Positions 1 to 8,449 of a stretch of DNA of 24,158 bases are shown here, one piece after another. Positions within the stretch are counted from its first letter, which is position 1; each line of letters opens with the position of its first letter. A program made the position numbers and the translations under genes. Under the pieces are notes generated by a model. The model saw nothing but the letters and a program-made list of their open reading frames with translations. It was not told the origin of the DNA and ran no database searches. The DNA comes from DASYHS01 sp035998295 (GTDB lineage: Bacteria > Pseudomonadota > Alphaproteobacteria > Azospirillales > Azospirillaceae), in assembly GCF_035998295.1 (NCBI RefSeq), contig NZ_DASYHS010000123.1:1-24158 (forward strand), read 5' to 3'.

Positions 1-10
1 AGGCCGACCG

Positions 11-1531
11 TTGCGCCTGAGGAGTGTCCTCGTTCCCGCCACCGTCGCCTGCATCGCCGGCACCATGGGCATCGCCGCCCATATGAGCCTCAAGCACGCG
101 CTCGCCAACTCCGACACGGTCGCCCAGGACGCCCCGGCACCGGCCGGCGAGCCGTCCAGGCTGCTCGACCAGCTCGCGCGCGCGTTCCCTCTTCCTGACG
201 CGGCCGACGAGGCGAAGGATTTCGGCCTCGTCCTGCCTCCGCTCGAGGGGATCGAGGGCAACGGGCCGGAGGAAGACGGGCTTCAGGAAGGCGGGCTCGC
301 GGGGAGCGAGGAGCCGGAGGCCGCCGACGAGATCCAGGCCGCGGAGGAAGGCGCGGAGCCCGGCGTGCTCCGGCAGGTCGTCTCGGTCGGTCGCGGCGAC
401 ACCCTGCTCGGCCTGCTGGTCGGCGCCGCGGTCCCGCGCGAAGACGCGGTCGGCGCGATCGACGCGCTGCGCAGCGTCTACAACCCGCGCAAGCTGCAGG
501 TAGGCCAGGAGATCGCGCTGCTGTTCGAGGGCGAGGACGAGCCGCGCTTCCTCGGGTTCGAGTTCGAGCCGAACGTCGACCGGGCGGTCGCCGTCGCGCG
601 CGGCGAGGACGAGCGCTACGCCGCGGTCGAGGTCGAGAAGCCGCTGGAGCGCCGGATCGTCGGCGGCGGCGGCGTCATCACCTCCAGCCTGTTCGAGGCG
701 GGGGCCGAGGGCGGCATCCCGGTGCCGGTGATGGCGAAGCTGATCCGGACCTTCTCCTACGACGTCGACTTCCAGCGCGACATCCAGCCCGGCGACAGCT
801 TCGAGGTGATGTTCGAGCGCGACTTCATCGAGGACGGCACGCCCGTGCGCGAGGGCGAGGTGCTGTTCGCCTCGCTGCGGCTCTCCGGCAAGGAGATGGC
901 GATCTACCGCTTCACCACGCGGGACGGGATCGTCGACTACTTCAACCGCAAGGGCGAGAGCGTGCGCAAGGCGCTGCTGCGCACCCCGATCGACGGCGCC
1001 CGGATGTCGTCCGGCTTCGGGATGCGCCGGCACCCGATCCTCGGCTACAGCAAGATGCACAAGGGGACCGACTTCGCCGCCCCGACCGGGACGCCGATCT
1101 ACGCGGCCGGCAACGGCGTGGTCGAGGAGATCGGGCGCAAGGGCGCCTACGGCAACTACATCCGCATCCGGCACAACAAGGAAATCTCCACCGCCTACGC
1201 GCACATGAACGCCTTCAACAAGGCGCTCAAGCGCGGCGGCCGGGTCGGCCAGGGCGACGTGATCGGCTATGTCGGCACGACCGGCCGGTCCACCGGCCCC
1301 CACCTCCATTACGAGGTGCTGCGCGGCGGCCGCCAAGTCAACCCGATGAGCGTCGACCTGCCCACGGGGGTCATCCTCGAAGGCAAGGAGCTGGCCGCCT
1401 TCCGCAGGCAGGTGGAGGAGATGGACCGCCAGCTCGTGGCCCTGGGCCGCAAGGCGCCCGAGGTCGTGCAGACGGTCAGCTACACGGTCCCGCCCTCGCT
1501 GCCCGCCTGCAAGGCCGAGACGAACTGCTGA
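11..1531 (+). CDS. LysM/M23 family murein metalloendopeptidase
   Basis: Probable zinc endopeptidase acting on peptidoglycan cross-links in the periplasm. The first 33 residues are basic then hydrophobic, consistent with a signal anchor. Residues 35-120 are acidic, Ala/Glu/Gly-rich linker. Residues about 122-173 (VSVGRGDTLLGLLV to IALLFEGE) look like a LysM-type peptidoglycan-binding module. The M23 (LytM) domain lies at about 328-446 with a full ligand set: H350-x3-D354 (HKGTD), H398 and the HLH motif at 431-433. The listed start is a TTG at base 11; the frame is open to the edge of the window, so the true start may lie upstream, and no ribosome site can be judged from ten bases. It ends 60 bp before the clpB stop on the other strand, across a strong hairpin. 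A regulator lacking catalytic residues (EnvC/NlpD type) is unlikely because the metal ligands are intact. Confidence 0.9.
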   Translation: MRLRSVLVPATVACIAGTMGIAAHMSLKHALANSDTVAQDAPAPAGEPSRLLDQLARAFPLPDAADEAKDFGLVLPPLEGIEGNGPEEDGLQEGGLAGSEEPEAADEIQAAEEGAEPGVLRQVVSVGRGDTLLGLLVGAAVPREDAVGAIDALRSVYNPRKLQVGQEIALLFEGEDEPRFLGFEFEPNVDRAVAVARGEDERYAAVEVEKPLERRIVGGGGVITSSLFEAGAEGGIPVPVMAKLIRTFSYDVDFQRDIQPGDSFEVMFERDFIEDGTPVREGEVLFASLRLSGKEMAIYRFTTRDGIVDYFNRKGESVRKALLRTPIDGARMSSGFGMRRHPILGYSKMHKGTDFAAPTGTPIYAAGNGVVEEIGRKGAYGNYIRIRHNKEISTAYAHMNAFNKALKRGGRVGQGDVIGYVGTTGRSTGPHLHYEVLRGGRQVNPMSVDLPTGVILEGKELAAFRRQVEEMDRQLVALGRKAPEVVQTVSYTVPPSLPACKAETNC

Positions 1532-1541
1532 TGCCCGCCTC

Positions 1542-1576
1542 CCCTTTCCCGCCCGCACCGCGCGGGCGGGAAAGGG
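1542..1576. terminator. Bidirectional hairpin between the M23 gene and clpB
   Basis: A perfect 15-bp inverted repeat (1542-1556 with 1562-1576, arms CCCTTTCCCGCCCGC) around a 5-base loop. It lies between two converging stop codons. The arms carry three A/T pairs within the G/C stem but no clean downstream T tract, so it may work as a bidirectional or imperfect intrinsic terminator. Confidence 0.7.
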
Positions 1577-1590
1577 CGGCGAGGCCGGTA

Positions 1591-4242
<2,652 letters not shown>

Positions 4243-4332
4243 CGACCCTCTCCCTTGTCTCGCCGGCCGCCCGCCAGGCAGCTCGACCGGCCACGACCCA
4301 CGTCACGTGCGATCCAGGAGGACGCTTCCGGG

Positions 4333-4362
4333 TATATGGAGGCGCGGCCCCGCCCCCACAAG
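4333..4362 (-). promoter_or_regulatory. Sigma-32-like heat-shock promoter of clpB
   Basis: Reading the minus strand, CTTG (4362-4359) is followed after 17 bases by CTCCATATA (4341-4333). This resembles the RpoH pattern of CTTG, a 16-18 base gap and CCCCATNT / CYTATNT. It lies about 90 bp before the clpB start, the expected place for a heat-shock gene. The match is by eye, and the -10 element differs from CCCCAT at one base. Confidence 0.5.
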
Positions 4363-4391
4363 CGGCCACACTGCGGCAAATCCGCAACGCC

Positions 4392-4877
4392 ATGCTGAAC
4401 CTGCGCCTGCGCATCCCTGCCCCGGCCATGCGGGCGGCCCATCTGCTGCGGGTCCTGTGGTGGCGGCTCGCCCGCCCGGTCACGCTGGGCTGCAGCGCGC
4501 TGGTCGCGGATGGGGGAGGCCGCGTCCTGCTGGTCCGGCACAGCTACGTCCCGGGCTGGCACCTGCCCGGCGGCGGCGTCGGCCGCGGCGAGACGCTGCG
4601 GGATGCGGCGCTGCGCGAACTGCGCGAGGAGACCGGCCTCGAGGCCGAGGGCGAGGCCCGCCTGCACGGCATCTTCCTGAGGCTCTCGCATGGCGGCAGC
4701 GACCACGTCGCCGTGTTCGTCGTCGAGCGCTGGCGCGGCACCTTGCGCTGCGACGGCACCGAGATCCTGGCCGCCCGGTTCTTCGATCCCGCCGGCCTCC
4801 CGGCCGGCACCGGCGGCGGCGCGCGGCGGCGCATCGAGGAATGGCGCGGACTGCGCCGTGCCGACGCGCTGTGGTGA
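4392..4877 (+). CDS. Nudix hydrolase
   Basis: A 161-aa protein carrying a complete Nudix box at residues 61-83 (G-x5-E-x7-REL-R-EE-T-G-L). The Nudix fold hydrolyses nucleoside diphosphates linked to another group and needs a divalent metal bound by the REx2E glutamates. The residue before the box (WHLPGGG) is also typical. The substrate cannot be deduced. The first 30 residues are basic and hydrophobic (RAAHLLRVLWWRLARPV), which is unusual for a soluble Nudix enzyme and could contact the membrane. ATG at 4392 is the first canonical start in frame; no good ribosome site is seen, and a second ATG at 4428 is possible. The gene diverges from clpB with 149 bp between starts. Confidence 0.88.
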   Translation: MLNLRLRIPAPAMRAAHLLRVLWWRLARPVTLGCSALVADGGGRVLLVRHSYVPGWHLPGGGVGRGETLRDAALRELREETGLEAEGEARLHGIFLRLSHGGSDHVAVFVVERWRGTLRCDGTEILAARFFDPAGLPAGTGGGARRRIEEWRGLRRADALW

Positions 4878-4880
4878 GGC

Positions 4881-4914
4881 AAAAAAGAACCCCGGGTCCA
4901 CGCGGGGCCCGGGG
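4881..4914 (-). terminator. Rho-independent terminator oriented on the minus strand
   Basis: On the minus strand, CCCCGGG (4914-4908) pairs with CCCGGGG (4896-4890) in a 7-bp all-G/C stem. After one A/C mismatch, two more G/C pairs can form inside, leaving loop CGCGT. TTCTTTTTT follows at once (4889-4881). Read on the plus strand there is no T tract after the hairpin, so it does not fit as a terminator for the plus-strand Nudix gene. It is oriented for a transcript coming from the Fur-box promoter. Confidence 0.8.
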
Positions 4915-4971
4915 CGGTGCGATCGGAGTTTGCGAGGTTCGGTCACGGAACAGGAGAGAGGCCGATCGCTT
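4881..4971 (-). ncRNA. Candidate Fur-regulated small RNA
   Basis: Predicted transcript of about 91 nt on the minus strand, start near 4971 (7 bases after the -10) and end in the T tract at 4881-4889. Stem 1 is a perfect 8-bp helix, GCGATCGG (4969-4962) with CCGATCGC (4926-4919). Its large loop holds the CU-rich segment CCTCTCTCCTG (4961-4951), complementary to Shine-Dalgarno sequences of the CAGGAGAGAG kind. A smaller GTTC/GAAC stem may form inside the loop. Stem 2 is the intrinsic terminator at 4914-4890. A Fur box covers the promoter. A reading frame starting at a GTG (4946) crosses the region, but it lacks a ribosome site and runs into the Nudix gene antisense, so I do not regard it as coding. 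The layout resembles RyhB/PrrF-type iron-sparing sRNAs; function is inferred. The main alternative is that the terminator merely stops read-through from the DUF4167 operon. Confidence 0.6.
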
Positions 4972-4977
4972 GAAAGG

Positions 4978-5006
4978 GTTATATCCCCGTCAGCCCGTCG
5001 CGTAAA
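4978..5006 (-). promoter_or_regulatory. Promoter of the candidate sRNA
   Basis: On the minus strand, -35 TTTACG (5006-5001) and -10 TATAAC (4983-4978) are separated by exactly 17 bases. TATAAC matches five of six positions of TATAAT, rare in this GC-rich context. The -35 edge overlaps the Fur box. Confidence 0.6.
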
Positions 5007-5024
5007 TGAAAATCGTTCTCATTT
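5004..5024. promoter_or_regulatory. Fur box (iron-responsive operator)
   Basis: The minus strand reads AATGAGAACGATTTTCATT within 5005-5023, flanked by one further A and T that keep the dyad. It matches the classical Fur pattern TGATAAT-N-ATTATCA at about eleven of fourteen positions and resembles well-known AATGAGAATGATTxTCATT-type boxes. It is centred near 5014, about 43 bases before the predicted sRNA start and 68 bp before the MOSC start codon, so it could serve either strand. Its overlap with the minus-strand -35 favours repression of the sRNA. Confidence 0.72.
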
Positions 5025-5045
5025 GCATCTGCTCATCCGCAGTCG

Positions 5046-5075
5046 TTGACAGCCGCGTCGGCGCTTCTCCATAAG
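5046..5075 (+). promoter_or_regulatory. Possible promoter of the MOSC gene
   Basis: A perfect -35 TTGACA (5046-5051), an 18-base gap and CATAAG (5070-5075, four of six to TATAAT). The implied start falls on the A of the ATG at 5082, giving a leaderless mRNA. This conflicts with the ribosome site AAGGAAG lying inside the promoter, so the -10 assignment is doubtful. Confidence 0.35.
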
Positions 5076-5081
5076 GAAGTC

Positions 5082-5810
5082 ATGTCGGCACGTCTCACCG
5101 CGATTTTCCGCTACCCGATCAAGGCCTTGAGCGGCACCGCGCTGGACGGGGCCGACCTCGTTCCCGGCGCCGGGTTGCCCGACGACCGGCGCTTCGCGAT
5201 CGGCTCCGGCGGCGCCGGGACCTTGTGGGCGACGCTGGAGCGCCACCCGCGGCTCGCCGCGCTGGAGACCCGCTACGACGCCCCGACGGGCCTGCTGACG
5301 ATCCTGCGCAAGGGCCGCCCGGTCGCGCGCGGCCGGATCGACACGCCGACCGGGCGGATGGTCGTCGACCAGTTCCTGGCCGCCTACCTGAAGGGCGAGC
5401 TTCCCGGCCTGCCGCATCTGGCCGAGTGCCCAGGCGGCGCCTTCGACGTCGGGGAGCCGGCGGTGTCGCTGCTGAACCTGGCGAGCGTGCAGGACCTGGA
5501 GCGCAGGATGGTGAAGGCGCCGCTCGACCCCGCCCGCTTCCGCGCGAACCTGCTGATCGACGGCTTCGCGGCCTGGGCGGAGGCCAGCTGGCCCGGCCGT
5601 CGCATCGCGATCGGCACCGCCGTGCTGGAGGCCTTCGCCCCGGTCGAGCGGACCGAGGCGACGAACGTCGAACCCGGGACCGGCGACCGGGGACTGAACG
5701 TGCCGATGGCGCTGGTGCGCGGCACCGGACGCCCGCACTGCGGCGTCCATGCGCGCGTCGCGTCCGCCGGGCGGGTCCAGGTCGGCGACGAGGTGCGGCT
5801 GCTGGACTGA
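5082..5810 (+). CDS. MOSC domain-containing protein (YcbX/mARC-like)
   Basis: A 242-aa protein. The MOSC N-terminal beta-barrel (about 4-85, starting with the typical RYPIKALSG) precedes a MOSC domain (about 110-240). Relatives bind molybdenum cofactor and reduce N-hydroxylated compounds or move sulfur. The C-terminal block RGTGRPHCGVHARV keeps one conserved cysteine (C220). The earlier block that in many relatives reads RCAATNVDP is RTEATNVEP here (190-198), so the first cysteine, corresponding to the Mo ligand of mARC, appears replaced by Thr191; this alignment is from memory. ATG 5082 follows AAGGAAG. An earlier TTG at 5046 is in frame but has no ribosome site and overlaps the -35. It converges on DUF4167, 16 bp away. 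Confidence 0.87.
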   Translation: MSARLTAIFRYPIKALSGTALDGADLVPGAGLPDDRRFAIGSGGAGTLWATLERHPRLAALETRYDAPTGLLTILRKGRPVARGRIDTPTGRMVVDQFLAAYLKGELPGLPHLAECPGGAFDVGEPAVSLLNLASVQDLERRMVKAPLDPARFRANLLIDGFAAWAEASWPGRRIAIGTAVLEAFAPVERTEATNVEPGTGDRGLNVPMALVRGTGRPHCGVHARVASAGRVQVGDEVRLLD

Positions 5811-5826
5811 GCCGCGCGCCGGGGCG

Positions 5827-6294
5827 TCAGGCGCCGACGGCGTTCTGCTCCTCGTTGGCCCCGACGTCCTCGTCGTTGCCGTCGTCGTCGCCGTCGCCGT
5901 CGAGCATGCCGTTGCCGTTCGGGCCGGCATGGCCGTTGCCGTCACGTCCACCACCCTGGCGCGCGTTGCGCTGGTTGGACGCCTCGGCCTGCTCGTTGAT
6001 CAGCTCGATGATCCGGTAGTAGTGCTCGGCGTGCTGCAGGTAATTCTCGGCAGCGACCCGGTCGCCGGAGGACTGCGCGTCGCGTGCCAGGGCCAAGTAC
6101 TTTTCATGGACCTGGAAGGCGTTTCCGCGGATGCGGACGTCCGGCCCGTTGCTGTCGAAAGTCTGGTGCCGCAAAGGCACGTTGCTCTGACGGCGGGCAC
6201 CGCCGCCACCGCCACCGCCACCGCCACCGCCGCCACCGCCATTGTTGTTGCTACCACGGCCGCGCGAACGCCTGGTGTTTGGTCCTTGTCTCAT
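5827..6294 (-). CDS. DUF4167 domain-containing protein
   Basis: A 155-aa protein typical of the alphaproteobacterial DUF4167 family: a basic N-terminus (MRQGPNTRRSRGRG), a run of Asn then 14 consecutive Gly, the conserved core VRGNAFQVHEKYLALARDA-type helix (here residues about 58-100 with the block HEKYLALARDAQSSGDR and AENYLQHAEHYYRI), then an acidic Asp/Gly/Asn-rich tail. The function is not established; the RG/G-rich basic head suggests nucleic-acid binding (inference). The start is set at ATG 6294 because family members begin MRQG; upstream in-frame sequence is leader, not conserved protein. It lies downstream of prmC on the same strand after a 212-base structured leader, so it may be separately controlled. 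Confidence 0.9.
   Translation of the reverse strand: MRQGPNTRRSRGRGSNNNGGGGGGGGGGGGGGARRQSNVPLRHQTFDSNGPDVRIRGNAFQVHEKYLALARDAQSSGDRVAAENYLQHAEHYYRIIELINEQAEASNQRNARQGGGRDGNGHAGPNGNGMLDGDGDDDGNDEDVGANEEQNAVGA
6199..6240. repeat. GGC/GGT microsatellite encoding 14 glycines
   Basis: 42 bases of alternating ACC and GCC triplets on the plus strand, coding for 14 Gly in the DUF4167 protein. It is adjacent to an ATT-GTT-GTT segment coding for three Asn. Such a run can gain or lose triplets in frame, changing linker length without breaking the protein. Confidence 0.85.
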
Positions 6295-6506
6295 ACGGCT
6301 ATGACGAGCCCCATGTTGGAAGTATGCACGCCCGAACCGGCCTGGACGGCCATCGACCGTCGAGGACCCGCGCGCAGAAGCCGCGCGGCGGTTTGTGGGG
6401 GTACTGGTAACGAGGCTTCGGCCAAACACTTGGCGGCGCCCCGTTGGAAACGACCCTAAACGGGAAACGGCGGCAATCCAACTCTTTTTTTAGGCGCCGG
6501 CGGCGC
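6295..6506 (-). other. Structured leader between prmC and the DUF4167 gene
   Basis: A 212-base gap holding four hairpins in series. GACGG/CCGTC is at 6345-6349 with 6357-6361. A 7-bp stem CCGCGCG/CGCGCGG is at 6368-6374 with 6382-6388. GCCAA/TTGGC is at 6421-6425 with 6430-6434. GTTGGA/TCCAAC is at 6443-6448 with 6477-6482 and encloses CCC/GGG. Beyond the last stem is a run of seven T (6485-6491 on the plus strand, A on the minus). On the minus strand this would be a folded 5' leader of the DUF4167 mRNA. Read on the plus strand it would be an antisense RNA ending in a T tract. No convincing promoter was found on either strand. Confidence 0.4.
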
Positions 6507-7391
6507 TCATGCGGCCGCGCGGCCGAATACGCACCGTTCCACCCGGCCCAGATCGTGACGGGTACCGTCGACGACAAGACCCGATGCGGTAAAGATCTCG
6601 GTAACCGCAGGAACTTGTCCCGCGCCGACTTCGAAGACGAAATGGCCGCCGGGTTTCAACACTGCGGCTACCTGCGGCGCCAGCCGGCGATAGGCGTCGA
6701 GGCCGTCGGGACCTCCGGCCAGCGCCGCGCGCGGGTCGTGGGCCGCCACCTCGGGCTCGAGCGTCGGGATGTCCGCGTCGGGGATGTAGGGCGGGTTGGA
6801 CAGGACGACGTCGAACCGCTCCTCCAGGCCTGCCGCCCAGTCGCCCTGCCGGAAGCCGGCCCGGGACGCGAATCCGAGGCGCCTGGCATTGGCGTCGGCG
6901 GTCGCGACCGCGGCCGCCTGGACGTCGATCCCGAGGCCGCGTGCGCGCGGCAGCTCGCCCAGCAGCGCCAGCAGGATGCAGCCGGTCCCGGTGCCGAGAT
7001 CGAGGATCGAGAGTGCGGCGCCGCGGTCGGGGACCAGGGCCAGCGCCGCCTCGACCAGCGTCTCGGTGTCGGGACGCGGGTCGAGCGTGCTGGCGTCCAG
7101 CGTGAAGTCCATGCTCCAGAACTCCCGCCGGCCGAGGATGCGCGAGACCGGCTCACGCGCCGCCCGGCGCCCGACGAAGCCGAAGACGCGCTCGACCATC
7201 GGCGGGGTCAGCCGCTTCAGCGCCTGGATCAGCAGGTCCTCCCGCCGCATCCCCAGCGCGTGCTGGACCAGCAGCCGTGCGTCCAGCTCGGGCGTGTCCA
7301 CGCCCGCCTCCCTCAGGGACGCCTCGCAGGCGCGCAGCACCTCGCGCAGGGTCGGGGTCGGGGTCAGGTCCGTCCTGTTCATCGCCGTCAC
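6507..7391 (-). CDS. prmC: Peptide chain release factor N5-glutamine methyltransferase
   Basis: Methylates the GGQ glutamine of release factors 1 and 2 using S-adenosylmethionine, raising termination efficiency in the cytosol. The 294-aa protein has the N-terminal helical substrate-binding domain (about 12-95) and a Rossmann methyltransferase domain with SAM motif DLGTGTG (131-137) and the diagnostic NPPYI (199-203) that holds the substrate glutamine. The start used is GTG 7391, whose bases overlap the prfA stop (GTGA), repeating the arrangement at hemA-prfA. ATG 7382, three codons later, is an equally possible start. Its substrate gene prfA is immediately upstream, so enzyme and substrate are made together. 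Confidence 0.96.
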   Translation of the reverse strand: MTAMNRTDLTPTPTLREVLRACEASLREAGVDTPELDARLLVQHALGMRREDLLIQALKRLTPPMVERVFGFVGRRAAREPVSRILGRREFWSMDFTLDASTLDPRPDTETLVEAALALVPDRGAALSILDLGTGTGCILLALLGELPRARGLGIDVQAAAVATADANARRLGFASRAGFRQGDWAAGLEERFDVVLSNPPYIPDADIPTLEPEVAAHDPRAALAGGPDGLDAYRRLAPQVAAVLKPGGHFVFEVGAGQVPAVTEIFTASGLVVDGTRHDLGRVERCVFGRAAA

Positions 7392-8449
7392 CGCAGGTCC
7401 GCGAGCCGCTCGGCCTCGTCGGCCCCGACCAGGGCGTCGACGATCTCGTCCAGCGCTTCGCCGTTCATCACCTTCTCGATCTTGTAGAGCGTCAGGTTGA
7501 TCCGGTGGTCGGTGACCCGGCCCTGGGGGAAGTTGTAGGTGCGGATGCGCTCCGACCGGTCGCCCGAGCCGACCTGGCTCTTGCGGTCGGCCGCCCGCGC
7601 CGCGTCGCGCTGGGAGCGCTCCAGCTCGTACAGCCGGGCGCGCAGCACCTTCATCGCCTTGGCCTTGTTCTTGTGCTGGGACTTCTCGTCCTGCTGGCTC
7701 ACCACCAGGCCGGTCGGCAGATGGGTGATGCGCACCGCGCTGTCGGTGGTGTTGACGGACTGGCCGCCCGGGCCGCTGGCCCGGAACACGTCGATGCGCA
7801 GGTCCTTCTCGTCGATCTGGACGTCGACCTCCTCCGCCTCGGGCAGGACCGCGACGGTGGCGGCCGAGGTATGGATGCGCCCGCCCGCCTCGGTCTCGGG
7901 CACGCGCTGCACCCGGTGCACGCCGGACTCGAACTTCAGCCGCGCGAACACGTTGCGCCCCGTGATCGAGGCCACCGCCTCCTTGTAGCCGCCGAGCCCG
8001 GTCTCGTTGACGTCCATCGCCTCGAAGCGCCAGCCCTGCAGGACGGCGTAGCGCTGGTACATGCCGAACAGCGCAGCGGCGAACAGGGCCGCCTCCTCGC
8101 CGCCGGTGCCGGCGCGCACTTCCAGGATCGCGTTCTTCTCGTCGGCTTCGTCGCGCGGCAGCAGCAGCACGCGGATCCGGCGGTCCAGCTCGGGCAGCCG
8201 GCGCTCCAGCTCGCCGAGCTCGGCGGCCGCCAGCTCCCTCATCTCCGGGTCGGCGAGCATCGCCTCCAGGTCGGCCCGTTCGGCCCGCGCCTTGCGCAGC
8301 TCGGCCGCCGCCTCGGCGATCGGGGTCAGGTCCGCGTATTCCTTCGAATGTCGTGCGAAGGTCTGCGCGTCCAGCCCGCCGGCCGAGAGCGCGTCGCGCA
8401 GCTCGTCATGGCGCGCCGCGACCTTGTTCAGCATGTCCTCGAAGCTCAC
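7388..8449 (-). CDS. prfA: Peptide chain release factor 1
   Basis: Reads UAA and UAG stop codons in the ribosomal A site and triggers peptide release. The 353-aa length is normal. The GGQ loop is present (GPGGQSVNTTDSAVR, GGQ at 228-230), as is the anticodon-like PxT motif, here P184-E185-T186 rather than the PAT or PVT of enterics. Position x is tolerant, so RF1 identity is not in doubt. The start is GTG 8449, which overlaps the hemA stop codon (GTGA); the site GAGGAAC sits a few bases before. The gene sits between hemA and prmC, as also found in other proteobacteria. Confidence 0.97.
   Translation of the reverse strand: MSFEDMLNKVAARHDELRDALSAGGLDAQTFARHSKEYADLTPIAEAAAELRKARAERADLEAMLADPEMRELAAAELGELERRLPELDRRIRVLLLPRDEADEKNAILEVRAGTGGEEAALFAAALFGMYQRYAVLQGWRFEAMDVNETGLGGYKEAVASITGRNVFARLKFESGVHRVQRVPETEAGGRIHTSAATVAVLPEAEEVDVQIDEKDLRIDVFRASGPGGQSVNTTDSAVRITHLPTGLVVSQQDEKSQHKNKAKAMKVLRARLYELERSQRDAARAADRKSQVGSGDRSERIRTYNFPQGRVTDHRINLTLYKIEKVMNGEALDEIVDALVGADEAERLADLR

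Noticed and set aside
4890..4914. Hairpin as terminator of the plus-strand Nudix gene
   Set aside because: On the plus strand the A tract precedes the hairpin and no T tract follows, so the orientation fits a minus-strand transcript.
6199..6240. Repeat as a CRISPR or regulatory tandem array
   Set aside because: It is a triplet-phase coding repeat inside the DUF4167 gene with no spacers.
6492..6509. GC palindrome at the prmC stop as a terminator
   Set aside because: On the minus strand it is followed by a run of A rather than T, so it does not fit an intrinsic terminator for prmC.
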